5,560 nucleotides of DNA from Geobacter sp. UBA6802 (GCA_002452325.1 DKFG01000074.1:1-5560); one strand, 5' to 3'; counted from the first letter of the stretch, positions 1 through 5,444 are shown. Numbers and translations are program-made. Notes: generated by a model from the letters alone, not told the origin.

Positions 1-597
1 GGCCATGGCGGTCTCGGTCAGCTTGGAGCTGGCACCTTTGTCTTCCAGCACATCCCAGGTCTTGCCAACCTTGTCGTAGTTCTTCCAGCCACCCTTAAAC
101 TGGTAGCGACCACCCTGGAAACGATCCACCGCAAACTGGTCCACCACCATAAAGGCATGGCCGCGGGGTTCAGCATGCTCAAAGGTAAAGCCGTGACCTG
201 CCAGCAGCTTGTCCTGCATTGGCGAACGGCCGCTGGGCACGCCCTTTTCCTTACGGGAGCCGCCCTCGGGGTAGTGCGGGGTAAAGAAGCTCTGATACTG
301 ATTCTTGTGACAGGAACCACAGACCGCTGGGTCCAGCTTGGTTACCGGCTTGGTATCCGGACCGGGATTGGCCAGGTGCTCTTTGGTCTTGTCGTGACAG
401 ACCGAACAGGCCAACGCGGCATGTTTGGATGCCTCCTTAAGCGCCTTGACCTCGCTGTGACACATATAGCACTGCTCACGTCCGTCGTTGGCAGGTTTTG
501 CTGCCTATTTGGCCTTGGGTGCTGCCAGCGAAGGAATCGCCAACAGGGCTCCAAGCCCGATAATACTCGCTGCAACTGCCAGTCTCTGTTTCAGCAT
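1..597 (-). pseudogene. Multiheme c-type cytochrome, N-terminal part, interrupted by in-frame TAG; runs off left edge
   Basis: Reading leftward from ATG at 597-595, with an AGGAG Shine-Dalgarno about 8 bases upstream, the frame gives a classic Sec signal peptide (MLKQRLAVAASIIGLGALLA..., AxA-type region near residues 24-26). Codon 31 is TAG (507-505). The frame then stays open for 168 more codons to the window edge and contains three CXXCH heme sites at residues 43-47 (CYMCH), 64-68 (CSVCH) and 93-97 (CGSCH), followed by a long heme-free stretch rich in aromatic and charged residues. Three clustered hemes and then a catalytic-looking stretch recall octaheme reductases of the HAO/ONR/OTR type, but the rest is outside the window, so the subfamily is a guess. 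The product should be periplasmic and take electrons from the quinone pool through partner proteins. It follows the ferredoxin gene by 34 bases on the same strand, so co-transcription is likely. No in-frame ATG after the TAG could restore a signal peptide. I class it as a pseudogene only because of the stop; a base-call error or readthrough would make it an intact gene. Confidence 0.75.
505..507 (-). other. In-frame amber codon in the cytochrome gene
   Basis: The plus-strand CTA at 505-507 is TAG in the cytochrome frame (90 bases, exactly 30 codons, from the ATG at 597). It falls in the Lys/Ala linker between the signal peptide and the first heme (APKAK, stop, AAKPA). One base change from CAG or AAG would create it. 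Coding character and heme motifs continue without a frameshift on the far side. Confidence 0.85.
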
Positions 598-631
598 ACC
601 GTATTCTCCTCTCTTCTGGGTGTTGGTGAAA

Positions 632-991
632 CTATTCACCTGAACTCAATTCAGCACGTACCCGCAGCGTAATCGCCTTGGGGGTGACCGGACAGACATA
701 CAGACAATCGCCACAGCCGGTACAGCAGGCTGCATCAATCCTGATCCCTTCCCCCGTCACCACCGCAATCGCCTGCTGTGCGCATCTCTCAACACAACAG
801 AAACAACCAGAACTGCGGACCAAGCAGCGTTCGTTACGGGGGACCGCCACCATCGGCTGATCCCGGTAGGGCAGCTCGGAAGCTCCTGCTGTACCAGCAA
901 GCGGTTGCTGCAGCACACCGGTTGCCTTAAGCAGGGTATCTCCCAGCGAAAAGAGGCCTTTTCTAAAAAACTCCTTCCGTGAAAGCGTCAT
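632..991 (-). CDS. NapF-like two-[4Fe-4S] ferredoxin
   Basis: This 119-residue protein has two four-cysteine clusters. The C-terminal one is canonical, CxxCxxCxxxCP (C90, C93, C96, C100-P101). The N-terminal one is stretched, Cx6Cx2Cx3C (C56, C63, C66, C70), with an extra C65. The N-terminus has a Tat-like stretch, SRKEFFRKG at residues 4-12, with Arg-Lys in place of twin Arg, and then a weakly hydrophobic segment to about residue 37. NapF and related cytoplasmic ferredoxins share such an N-terminus, so export is uncertain. It probably passes electrons to or from a respiratory reductase or helps assemble its cofactor. It is the first gene of a leftward unit that continues into the multiheme cytochrome. 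The start ATG at 991 has a purine-rich GGGAAGGG upstream. A CRP/FNR-like dyad lies about 124 bases upstream of the start. Family placement is good; the exact partner is not shown by the sequence. Confidence 0.85.
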   Translation of the reverse strand: MTLSRKEFFRKGLFSLGDTLLKATGVLQQPLAGTAGASELPYRDQPMVAVPRNERCLVRSSGCFCCVERCAQQAIAVVTGEGIRIDAACCTGCGDCLYVCPVTPKAITLRVRAELSSGE

Positions 992-1079
992 CCCGCACCA
1001 TCCCTTCCCGGTTCACTCATCGTGCCTGCGGTACCTGTTAGCATCCCGCTACACAGCTGCAGGAAGAACTGTTGCATGC

Positions 1080-1085
1080 ACCCTA
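1080..1085 (-). promoter_or_regulatory. Possible -10 element of the ferredoxin promoter
   Basis: On the minus strand this reads TAGGGT, a weak -10 that keeps the key T1, A2 and T6. Its centre is 32 bases downstream of the centre of the dyad at 1108-1121, which is the spacing expected when a CRP/FNR-family activator sits near -41.5. The call rests on this geometry, not on hexamer quality. It would give a leader of roughly 80 bases. Confidence 0.3.
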
Positions 1086-1106
1086 CAGTTAAACTTGTAG
1101 CGTAGG

Positions 1107-1122
1107 TTTGACCAAAGTCAAA
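1107..1122. promoter_or_regulatory. CRP/FNR-family dyad (TTTGAC-CAAA-GTCAAA)
   Basis: This is a perfect inverted repeat with 6-bp arms and a 4-base centre. It matches the FNR-type layout TTGAT-N4-ATCAA except for the inner base of each arm (C/G instead of T/A). Such variants are recognised by FNR relatives such as HcpR- or Dnr-type NO/nitrite-responsive regulators; the exact regulator is inference. It lies between divergent genes, about 124 bases from the ferredoxin start and 120 from the peroxiredoxin start, so it could serve either direction. The spacing to a leftward -10 candidate fits activation of the ferredoxin-cytochrome unit. Confidence 0.6.
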
Positions 1123-1165
1123 TTCTGTTTAAACCACTGTTTTGATATATACAAATTACCAAATG

Positions 1166-1193
1166 TTGACTTTTTTACTGTATAGTGTATACA
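1166..1193 (+). promoter_or_regulatory. Sigma70-type promoter of the peroxiredoxin operon
   Basis: The -35 TTGACT (1166-1171) and -10 TATACA (1188-1193) are separated by 16 bases in an AT-rich stretch. Transcription would start near 1200, giving a leader of about 35 bases that holds an AGGAG ribosome site (1219-1223) before the ATG at 1235. The hexamers are good matches and no rival of equal quality is seen nearer the gene. Confidence 0.6.
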
Positions 1194-1195
1194 GT
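1177..1195. promoter_or_regulatory. Perfect inverted repeat over the -10: candidate operator
   Basis: ACTGTATA and TATACAGT are perfect 8-bp complementary arms around a GTG spacer. The right arm contains the -10 hexamer TATACA, so a bound protein would block RNA polymerase. The layout suits a dimeric repressor of the peroxide-defence genes. The TGTATACA-like core recalls GntR-family operators. It is not the CRP/FNR motif found elsewhere in the window. Confidence 0.55.
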
Positions 1196-1234
1196 TTTGG
1201 CACTCAGTAATCAGAAGCAGGAGCAGACAAAACC

Positions 1235-1708
1235 ATGACCTTGATAGATCGGAAAGCTCCGAGCTTTGACCTGGAAGGAAGCGATGGCAAACGTCACCGC
1301 CTGGAAGACTATGCGGGGCAGCGATTACTGCTGTTTTTCTATCCCCGCGATAACACGCCCGGCTGCACCAAGGAAGCGCTTGGCTTCCGTGATCTGAAGA
1401 CAGAGTTTGAAAAACTTGGCTTTGCCATGCTGGGTATCAGCAAGGATTCCCTGGCCTCACACCAACGTTTTATTGATAACCATGAACTGAATATGGTACT
1501 GCTGTCTGACCCGGATGCCAGCGTCATGAAGGCCTACCATGCCTATGGCGAAAAGATGATGTACGGTAAAACCGTGTCCGGCGTCATCCGCTCAACCGTT
1601 CTGATCTGCGCCGATGGCATTATCAGAAAACACTGGACCAAAGTAGCAAAAGCCGAGCAGCATCCGGCGCAGGTACTTGAGTATGTTACTAATTTTCACT
1701 GTGAATAG
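1235..1708 (+). CDS. bcp: PrxQ/Bcp-type peroxiredoxin
   Basis: This 157-residue thioredoxin-fold peroxidase is of normal length for the PrxQ/Bcp group. It reduces hydrogen peroxide and organic hydroperoxides in the cytoplasm, usually with thioredoxin as reductant. The active-site motif is intact: P37, T41 and the peroxidatic C44 in YPRDNTPGCT, with the conserved Arg at R119. The resolving cysteine usual in this group, five residues after the peroxidatic one (C45/C50 in E. coli Bcp), is absent: L49 stands there. The other cysteines are C125 and C156, the latter next to the C-terminus. The start is supported by AGGAG at 1219-1223. The stop TAG overlaps the next gene's AGGAGG, so the two are one operon with likely coupled translation. 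Control probably acts through the inverted repeat on the -10. Family assignment is secure; use of the bcp symbol follows family convention. Confidence 0.92.
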   Translation: MTLIDRKAPSFDLEGSDGKRHRLEDYAGQRLLLFFYPRDNTPGCTKEALGFRDLKTEFEKLGFAMLGISKDSLASHQRFIDNHELNMVLLSDPDASVMKAYHAYGEKMMYGKTVSGVIRSTVLICADGIIRKHWTKVAKAEQHPAQVLEYVTNFHCE

Positions 1709-1717
1709 GAGGATGTC

Positions 1718-2170
1718 ATGAGTTTTATTTCCCTGAAGGAAGTGGTTGATTTTGCGATTGAGCAGGAAGAAGGGGCTTACCAGCGCTACAAGCGGGCAGC
1801 AGAGCTGACCGAAAGTCCGGCAGCCCGCAAGATGTTTGAAGAACTGGCTCAGGAAGAAGCCACCCACAAAGAGGTCTTCTCCAAGGTTGACCCGGACAAG
1901 ATTGAAGAGGTAAATGTCTGCAAAATACCGGAAGCAACCATCGGTAAGTACCTGAAAGAGGTACCGTTTCATCCTCAAATGAGTTACCAGGAAATCCTGA
2001 CCTTTGCCCTGAAGGCAGAGGAGAACGCCTATCAGCTGTATAAGGCAGCTGCAAGCATGACTGAAGACCCCAGACTGCAAAAGACATTACTGACCTTTGC
2101 TGAAGTGGAACTGGGACACCGCCGCAAGATTGAGGCGCTGTATGAAGAAAAGGTGCTGACAGAGGGCTAG
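1718..2170 (+). CDS. Rubrerythrin-like ferritin-fold diiron protein, no rubredoxin domain
   Basis: This 150-residue protein is predicted as a four-helix bundle with two similar halves. Metal ligands can be read off: E18 in helix 1 (EQEEGAY), E47 and H50 in helix 2 (EEATH), E102 in helix 3 (AEENAY) and E131 and H134 in helix 4 (EVELGH). These are the two ExxH motifs plus two Glu of a diiron site. The C-terminal rubredoxin-like domain of full rubrerythrins is missing, so it belongs to the short rubrerythrin/COG1633-type group. It likely reduces peroxide or handles iron in the cytoplasm. The only cysteine is C68. It begins nine bases after the peroxiredoxin stop with a perfect AGGAGG (1707-1712) and ends before a strong terminator, so the operon is peroxide defence as a whole. 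The electron donor is not evident from the sequence. Confidence 0.88.
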   Translation: MSFISLKEVVDFAIEQEEGAYQRYKRAAELTESPAARKMFEELAQEEATHKEVFSKVDPDKIEEVNVCKIPEATIGKYLKEVPFHPQMSYQEILTFALKAEENAYQLYKAAASMTEDPRLQKTLLTFAEVELGHRRKIEALYEEKVLTEG

Positions 2171-2207
2171 CCCCGGTCCACCGAGCCATATACATGTACG
2201 TTCCTGC

Positions 2208-2245
2208 AAAAGGCAGACACCTCAAATGAAGCGTCTGCCTTTTTT
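2208..2245 (+). terminator. Rho-independent terminator of the peroxiredoxin operon
   Basis: AAAAGGCAGAC (2208-2218) pairs perfectly with GTCTGCCTTTT (2233-2243) around a 14-base loop and ends in a run of six T. It lies 38 bases after the ferritin-fold gene's stop. Confidence 0.9.
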
Positions 2246-2269
2246 ATGTCAAAGCATTGCTGACTGTTT

Positions 2270-2283
2270 TTGATATCCGTCAA
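2270..2283. promoter_or_regulatory. CRP/FNR-family dyad (TTGAT-ATCC-GTCAA)
   Basis: This is a TTGAY-N4-GTCAA element, flanked by T at 2269 and A at 2284. It resembles the dyad at 1107-1122 and the one at 5445-5458. It covers the -35 hexamer TTGATA of the cytochrome promoter, with its centre about 28 bases before the expected start point. That position fits repression better than class II activation. Confidence 0.5.
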
Positions 2284-2298
2284 AGCACTATCTATAAT
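2270..2298 (+). promoter_or_regulatory. Strong sigma70-type promoter of the triheme cytochrome-PAS operon
   Basis: TTGATA (2270-2275, five of six) and TATAAT (2293-2298, six of six) are separated by exactly 17 bases. The expected start point near 2305 rules out translation starts at 2257 or 2302 and leaves the ATG at 2320, with a leader of about 15 bases. Confidence 0.7.
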
Positions 2299-2319
2299 GA
2301 CATGCTAATCCGACACACT

Positions 2320-2601
2320 ATGCAACCGATACGACTGTTTTCAACACTCATACTTGTAGCACTGTTCATACCGACAACATGCAGTTACGCCTTTGAATGC
2401 ACGGTCTGCCACAGCAAGAATCCAGCCATGGTCAGGATGCATAAGGCCCTGCAGGGCCAAGGCTGCTTTGACTGTCATAAAGTGGGCGCAAAACTGATGG
2501 GCAAAGGGCAGCCCAAGGACAGGGATAGCCTGCTGAAGCGGCGCCAGACAGAGGAGATCTGCCTGGCGTGCCATGGGGCATCTCAGCAACAAGGGAGGTA
2601 A
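2320..2601 (+). CDS. Small periplasmic triheme cytochrome c
   Basis: Taking ATG at 2320 gives 93 residues: a signal peptide (residues 1-24, MQPIRLFSTLILVALF..., cleavage after SYA) and a mature part of about 69 residues with three CXXCH heme sites at 27-31 (CTVCH), 49-53 (CFDCH) and 81-85 (CLACH). Extra histidines are few (H41 is one), so not every heme has an obvious second histidine ligand. Size and spacing recall the small c7/c3-like electron carriers of Geobacter-type bacteria, but it is not a canonical PpcA. Upstream in-frame starts at 2257 and 2302 were rejected because they precede the mapped promoter or its start point and spoil the signal peptide. No strong ribosome site precedes 2320. 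The gene is followed after three bases by the PAS gene, whose GGGAGG lies in its last codons, so the two are translationally linked. Confidence 0.82.
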   Translation: MQPIRLFSTLILVALFIPTTCSYAFECTVCHSKNPAMVRMHKALQGQGCFDCHKVGAKLMGKGQPKDRDSLLKRRQTEEICLACHGASQQQGR

Positions 2602-2604
2602 GCA

Positions 2605-3033
2605 ATGGAACTCACGGCACTGTTACAGCAAACGCTTGATCTTTCCCAAGACGCCATCCTGGTTGCAGACCAGCAAGGGATCATCCGTTACTGGAATGCC
2701 GGCGCGGAGCGGATTCTTGGCTATACGGCTGATGAAGCCATCGGCCAGTCGCTTGATTTATTCATCCCGGAAAAGTTACGCGGCAGACACTGGGAGGGCT
2801 ATTACCGGGTCATGGCATCCGGCGAAACCAAATACAAGACCGGCCTGCTCTCATCCCCCGGCATCCGCAAGGACGGAACGCAGGCCTCGCTGGAGTTCAG
2901 CATGGTGCTGCTGAAGGATAAAAACGGCGCCATGCAGGGCTGCGCCTCAATCATGCGGGATGTAACGGAGCGCTGGTTGAAAGAAAAAGAGCTAAAGCAG
3001 CGGCTGGCAGCCTGCGAGTCCAGGAATAGCTGA
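2605..3033 (+). CDS. Stand-alone PAS-domain protein, candidate heme sensor
   Basis: Its 142 residues contain one PAS domain (about residues 5-125; N-cap DLSQDAILVADQQGIIRYWN, GYTADEAIGQ, final strand ending IMRDVTER) and a short charged helix, with no kinase, cyclase or DNA-binding output. The segment FIPEKLRGRH lines up with LPEPDRSRH of Bradyrhizobium FixL and LIPRDLRPAH of E. coli DosP, which places H62 at the axial heme histidine of those sensors (FixL H200, DosP H77). The FixL distal Arg position is not conserved. The PAS fold is certain; heme binding is inference. It is presumably cytoplasmic, acting through a partner or as a small enzyme; the stand-alone heme-PAS NnlA is a known precedent. 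It is co-transcribed with the triheme cytochrome. The start at 2605 is set by GGGAGG at 2593-2598. Confidence 0.85.
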   Translation: MELTALLQQTLDLSQDAILVADQQGIIRYWNAGAERILGYTADEAIGQSLDLFIPEKLRGRHWEGYYRVMASGETKYKTGLLSSPGIRKDGTQASLEFSMVLLKDKNGAMQGCASIMRDVTERWLKEKELKQRLAACESRNS

Positions 3034-3066
3034 CAGCACCACCCTGGCCCGGTAGACTGATACGCT

Positions 3067-4284
3067 TTACTCCCAGTCCAGCAGCCGTTTCTCGCCGGAC
3101 AGCGGAACAATATCGGTAATGTCCTGTGAGATTTCAAGCACGCCGCGATAGGTGTTATCCGGGTCTCGCACCGCAACGTACCGGATCAGAATATAGCGTC
3201 CCTTCATCTTGATCCGGAAATCGGCCTCATTGCGATTGCCGTTTTTAAACTCGTTCACAATCTTTTCAACAATATGCACACTCTCAGGCGGATGGCAGTT
3301 CTTGACATTCCGGCCGATGATCGCCGGTGAGCGCGGGAAGAAGCGATCCTTTGGCTGATTGAAAAACCGGACCTGGTCATGTTCATCAACATAGGTGACA
3401 TCGACCGGTAGATGGTTAAAGGCCAGCAGCACCTGTTCATAGCTCATCCTGCCGGTTTCAGACACAAAGAAGTTGCTGTCTTCCGCTTGTTCGGTAGCTG
3501 ACTGTGGCAAACTACCGCTCGTATTCCTGACCGGCGCCTCAATAAAGGGAAAACCGTATTCAAAGCTCTGTTGGTACATGGCCTGCCAGTCTTCCGGCGG
3601 CAGGGTTTCCGTGGCTACTGGGTAGACCACCAGATTCTCCTTCTGGATCATACCGAACACCAGAAAGAAGTACTGGCTCATCGGCAGACTGAACTCCTGC
3701 CAATTACCGGTATCACTTTCAAGCAGCGCGATAACCTCTTTCAGTTTTTTCCTGATATCGTCATGCAGCGACCACATCACCGTGATCGGACGATAGTTCT
3801 TCCAACGCCTTTCCAGATAGGGAAACAGAACATTCTCCTTCTTCAGGTAATGCTGTTCAAAGGCCTGCAACGCCCTGAATTGGGGCAGCAGTTCCGCCTG
3901 CAGGACAGCAAATGAGGCCGCCTCCCTGCCCTGGTAGCTTTTCAGCACTGATTTTATCTGCTGTAGCTTACCGGCCAGGGCCTGATTTTCCTGCATCAGC
4001 TGACCGAGAAAGCTGTCCGGGTCCGGCTTTGCCCACAGATAGCGCTCCAGGCTTTTAAAAAAGATACCGATGATCTTCTCGATACTCTTTTTAATCACCT
4101 GCGGTGTGATGCCCATCTGGAGCTGCAGGTCTTCCATCACCAGCATATCATGGGGCGTCATCTGCTCGATCGCCTCATGGTACTGCTCAATCAACGGCTT
4201 TGCATCGTGCCCCTGGATGATGCCCCGTGAAACCGCCAACAGCTCCTGCACCCGTTTATCCCGGTTATCAATCAGTTCTGACAT
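3067..4284 (-). CDS. DUF438 / hemerythrin / PAS protein
   Basis: From ATG at 4284 (GGAAGGGG upstream) the protein has 405 residues. Residues 1-80 resemble DUF438 (opening SELIDNRDKRVQELL). Residues about 95-225 form a hemerythrin-like HHE bundle with candidate diiron ligands H145, E150 (HYLKKEN), H174 (MWSLHDDIR) and E216 (QKENLVVYP). Residues about 280-392 are a PAS domain with NCHPPES at 329-335 and a YRGVLEISQDIT end. This three-part order is a known family in anaerobes; members are thought to handle or sense O2, NO or iron but are little studied. The DUF438 part here lacks the Cys-x2-His usually seen near its end. The protein is cytoplasmic, with no signal or membrane segment. It lies 91 bases downstream of the polyferredoxin gene on the same strand and converges on the PAS gene with a 33-base gap in which I see no clear terminator. 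A TTG start at 4353 is possible but adds an odd Cys-rich tail and is less likely. Confidence 0.87.
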   Translation of the reverse strand: MSELIDNRDKRVQELLAVSRGIIQGHDAKPLIEQYHEAIEQMTPHDMLVMEDLQLQMGITPQVIKKSIEKIIGIFFKSLERYLWAKPDPDSFLGQLMQENQALAGKLQQIKSVLKSYQGREAASFAVLQAELLPQFRALQAFEQHYLKKENVLFPYLERRWKNYRPITVMWSLHDDIRKKLKEVIALLESDTGNWQEFSLPMSQYFFLVFGMIQKENLVVYPVATETLPPEDWQAMYQQSFEYGFPFIEAPVRNTSGSLPQSATEQAEDSNFFVSETGRMSYEQVLLAFNHLPVDVTYVDEHDQVRFFNQPKDRFFPRSPAIIGRNVKNCHPPESVHIVEKIVNEFKNGNRNEADFRIKMKGRYILIRYVAVRDPDNTYRGVLEISQDITDIVPLSGEKRLLDWE

Positions 4285-4303
4285 ACGCAGTGTCCCCTTC
4301 CGT

Positions 4304-4327
4304 TCAGATGGTGCGACGCAGCAGCAT
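4304..4327 (-). other. Possible 7-codon leader ORF with strong ribosome site
   Basis: In the 91-base gap before the hemerythrin gene, AGGAGG (4337-4332) precedes ATG (4327) by four bases. It opens MLLRRTI followed by TGA, which ends 19 bases before the hemerythrin ATG and is out of frame with it. The ribosome site is better than that of the real gene. It could be a regulatory leader or chance; only the sequence pattern supports it. Confidence 0.25.
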
Positions 4328-4375
4328 CTTTCCTCCTGCAAGCGTACGTCCAACCATCGCCCGCGTCAACCATCC

Positions 4376-5380
4376 TCAATGACTCAGATAGGGCAGCATC
4401 GGCAGCAGTTGACGGTAATCATCAACAGTCAGCACCGTCTGCCAGTGACCGCTCACCATGCCAAACCCGATTGAACCCATAAACAGGCCGAGGGCAACTG
4501 CCGGAAAGAGCCAGACCGGCAGCGGCTGTTTCCAGAACGATGGCCGCATGGCCAGCACCTCCTGATGCGGACAGGCAGCTACACAGGTCAGACAGCCGGT
4601 GCATTCCGGCGAGACAACCGTGGTCTTACTATGCACGTTGATGCCTGCCGGGCAGGCCTGACTGCACTGGCGGCAATCGGTACAGGTGTGCGGGTTACGT
4701 CGAATTTTGAAGGGGCTCATCAGGCTCAGCACACCCAGCAGGGCGCCGTAGGGACACAGGTAGCGGCACCAGACATTGCGGTAGATCAGCGACAGCAGGG
4801 TCAGTACCGCCAGCACCGCAACGGTTGTGGCAGAAATATGGGTAAAAAAGCGCAGCATCTTGGCATCGCTGGCTGCCCAGTAAGGGGTATCCAGAAAGGC
4901 GGCAACGGCAAAGGCAGGCATATCAAGCAAAATTATCTTCACGAAGAAGAACAGCACCAGATACTTGATCCCCTGCAGCAGCAGATCAAGCGGCCGCCAG
5001 ACCTTGAAATTCCGCCCCAGCAGAAGTGCCCCCAGTTTGTGCACGGCCTCGGACAGCGTACCCACCGGGCAGATCCAGGAACAGAATGACTTCTTGGCCA
5101 GCAGACTCATCAGCAGAATTGCCAGAAAGATCACCAATGCTGCCGGATGTACCGGGTGAATCTGCCCGCTGACCAGCCAGTGTTTCAGGCTGGTTAATGC
5201 CCCGATCGGCAGAAAGCCCTCCACTCCGGCAGGACGGCTAAAGAACGGCTGCGGATTACCCTGCTCAACCGCAGCGATAAACAGACCAAAGCGGATGCCG
5301 ATGCCAATGATCCAGAACAGAAACAACCACTGCACCAACAGACGGATACGGGTTACGTTTTTTGCTGACACCGAGTGCAT
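4376..5380 (-). CDS. NapH/YccM-like membrane polyferredoxin (4Fe-4S)
   Basis: This 334-residue inner-membrane protein has hydrophobic segments at about residues 14-37, 80-95, 138-163, 184-200 and 287-310. Two CxxxCP motifs follow membrane segments (CSWICP at 100-105, CRYLCP at 205-210), and two full [4Fe-4S] motifs CxxCxxCxxxCP lie at 233-244 and 260-271. This is the layout of the NapH/MauN/YccM group, which carries electrons from quinol or ferredoxin toward periplasmic reductases or cofactor assembly. Without NapG, NapA or NapB in view I do not name it napH. The start is supported by AAGGAG eight to nine bases before the ATG. Its upstream region holds a CRP/FNR-like dyad with a well-placed -10, so it likely begins a transcription unit that includes the hemerythrin-PAS gene. 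Confidence 0.87.
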   Translation of the reverse strand: MHSVSAKNVTRIRLLVQWLFLFWIIGIGIRFGLFIAAVEQGNPQPFFSRPAGVEGFLPIGALTSLKHWLVSGQIHPVHPAALVIFLAILLMSLLAKKSFCSWICPVGTLSEAVHKLGALLLGRNFKVWRPLDLLLQGIKYLVLFFFVKIILLDMPAFAVAAFLDTPYWAASDAKMLRFFTHISATTVAVLAVLTLLSLIYRNVWCRYLCPYGALLGVLSLMSPFKIRRNPHTCTDCRQCSQACPAGINVHSKTTVVSPECTGCLTCVAACPHQEVLAMRPSFWKQPLPVWLFPAVALGLFMGSIGFGMVSGHWQTVLTVDDYRQLLPMLPYLSH

Positions 5381-5418
5381 GCCGAGATCTCCTTTATCCT
5401 AACGGGATAGGTTGTCAG

Positions 5419-5424
5419 GATATA
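5419..5424 (-). promoter_or_regulatory. Candidate -10 of the polyferredoxin promoter
   Basis: The minus strand reads TATATC (four of six, with T1 and A2). It lies 30 bases from the centre of the dyad at 5445-5458, near the spacing of class II CRP/FNR promoters. Transcription would start near 5412, about 32 bases before the ATG. Confidence 0.4.
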
Positions 5425-5444
5425 CCGGTTATCACCCTGCAGGC

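Noticed and set aside
157..672. Long rightward open frame opposite the cytochrome and ferredoxin genes
   Set aside because: It lies antisense to frames with heme and Fe-S motifs and has no ribosome site or recognisable domain. It is a shadow of the real genes.
1177..1195. Inverted repeat read as an E. coli-type LexA box
   Set aside because: CTG and CAG are 11 bases apart, not 10, the gene is not an SOS gene, and LexA of Geobacter-type bacteria is known to use a different site.
1592..2225. Two leftward open frames across the peroxiredoxin-ferritin operon
   Set aside because: They are antisense to well-supported genes and their composition is Cys/Leu/Phe-rich nonsense.
2257..2319. Longer N-terminus for the triheme cytochrome
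   Set aside because: It would overlap the promoter hexamers and place 21 extra residues before a complete signal peptide.
2371..2385. Lipobox in the triheme cytochrome (PTTC before SYA)
   Set aside because: The residues before the Cys do not match the lipobox pattern, and a normal signal peptidase I site follows at once.
3034..3066. Terminator between the convergent PAS and hemerythrin genes
   Set aside because: The 33-base gap has no hairpin with a T run on either strand.
4409..4422. A further dyad-like match, TTGAC-GGTA-ATCAT
   Set aside because: It lies inside the 3' end of the polyferredoxin coding region and has a weaker right arm, so coding sequence explains it. It is about 131 bases before the hemerythrin start, so a role there is not excluded.
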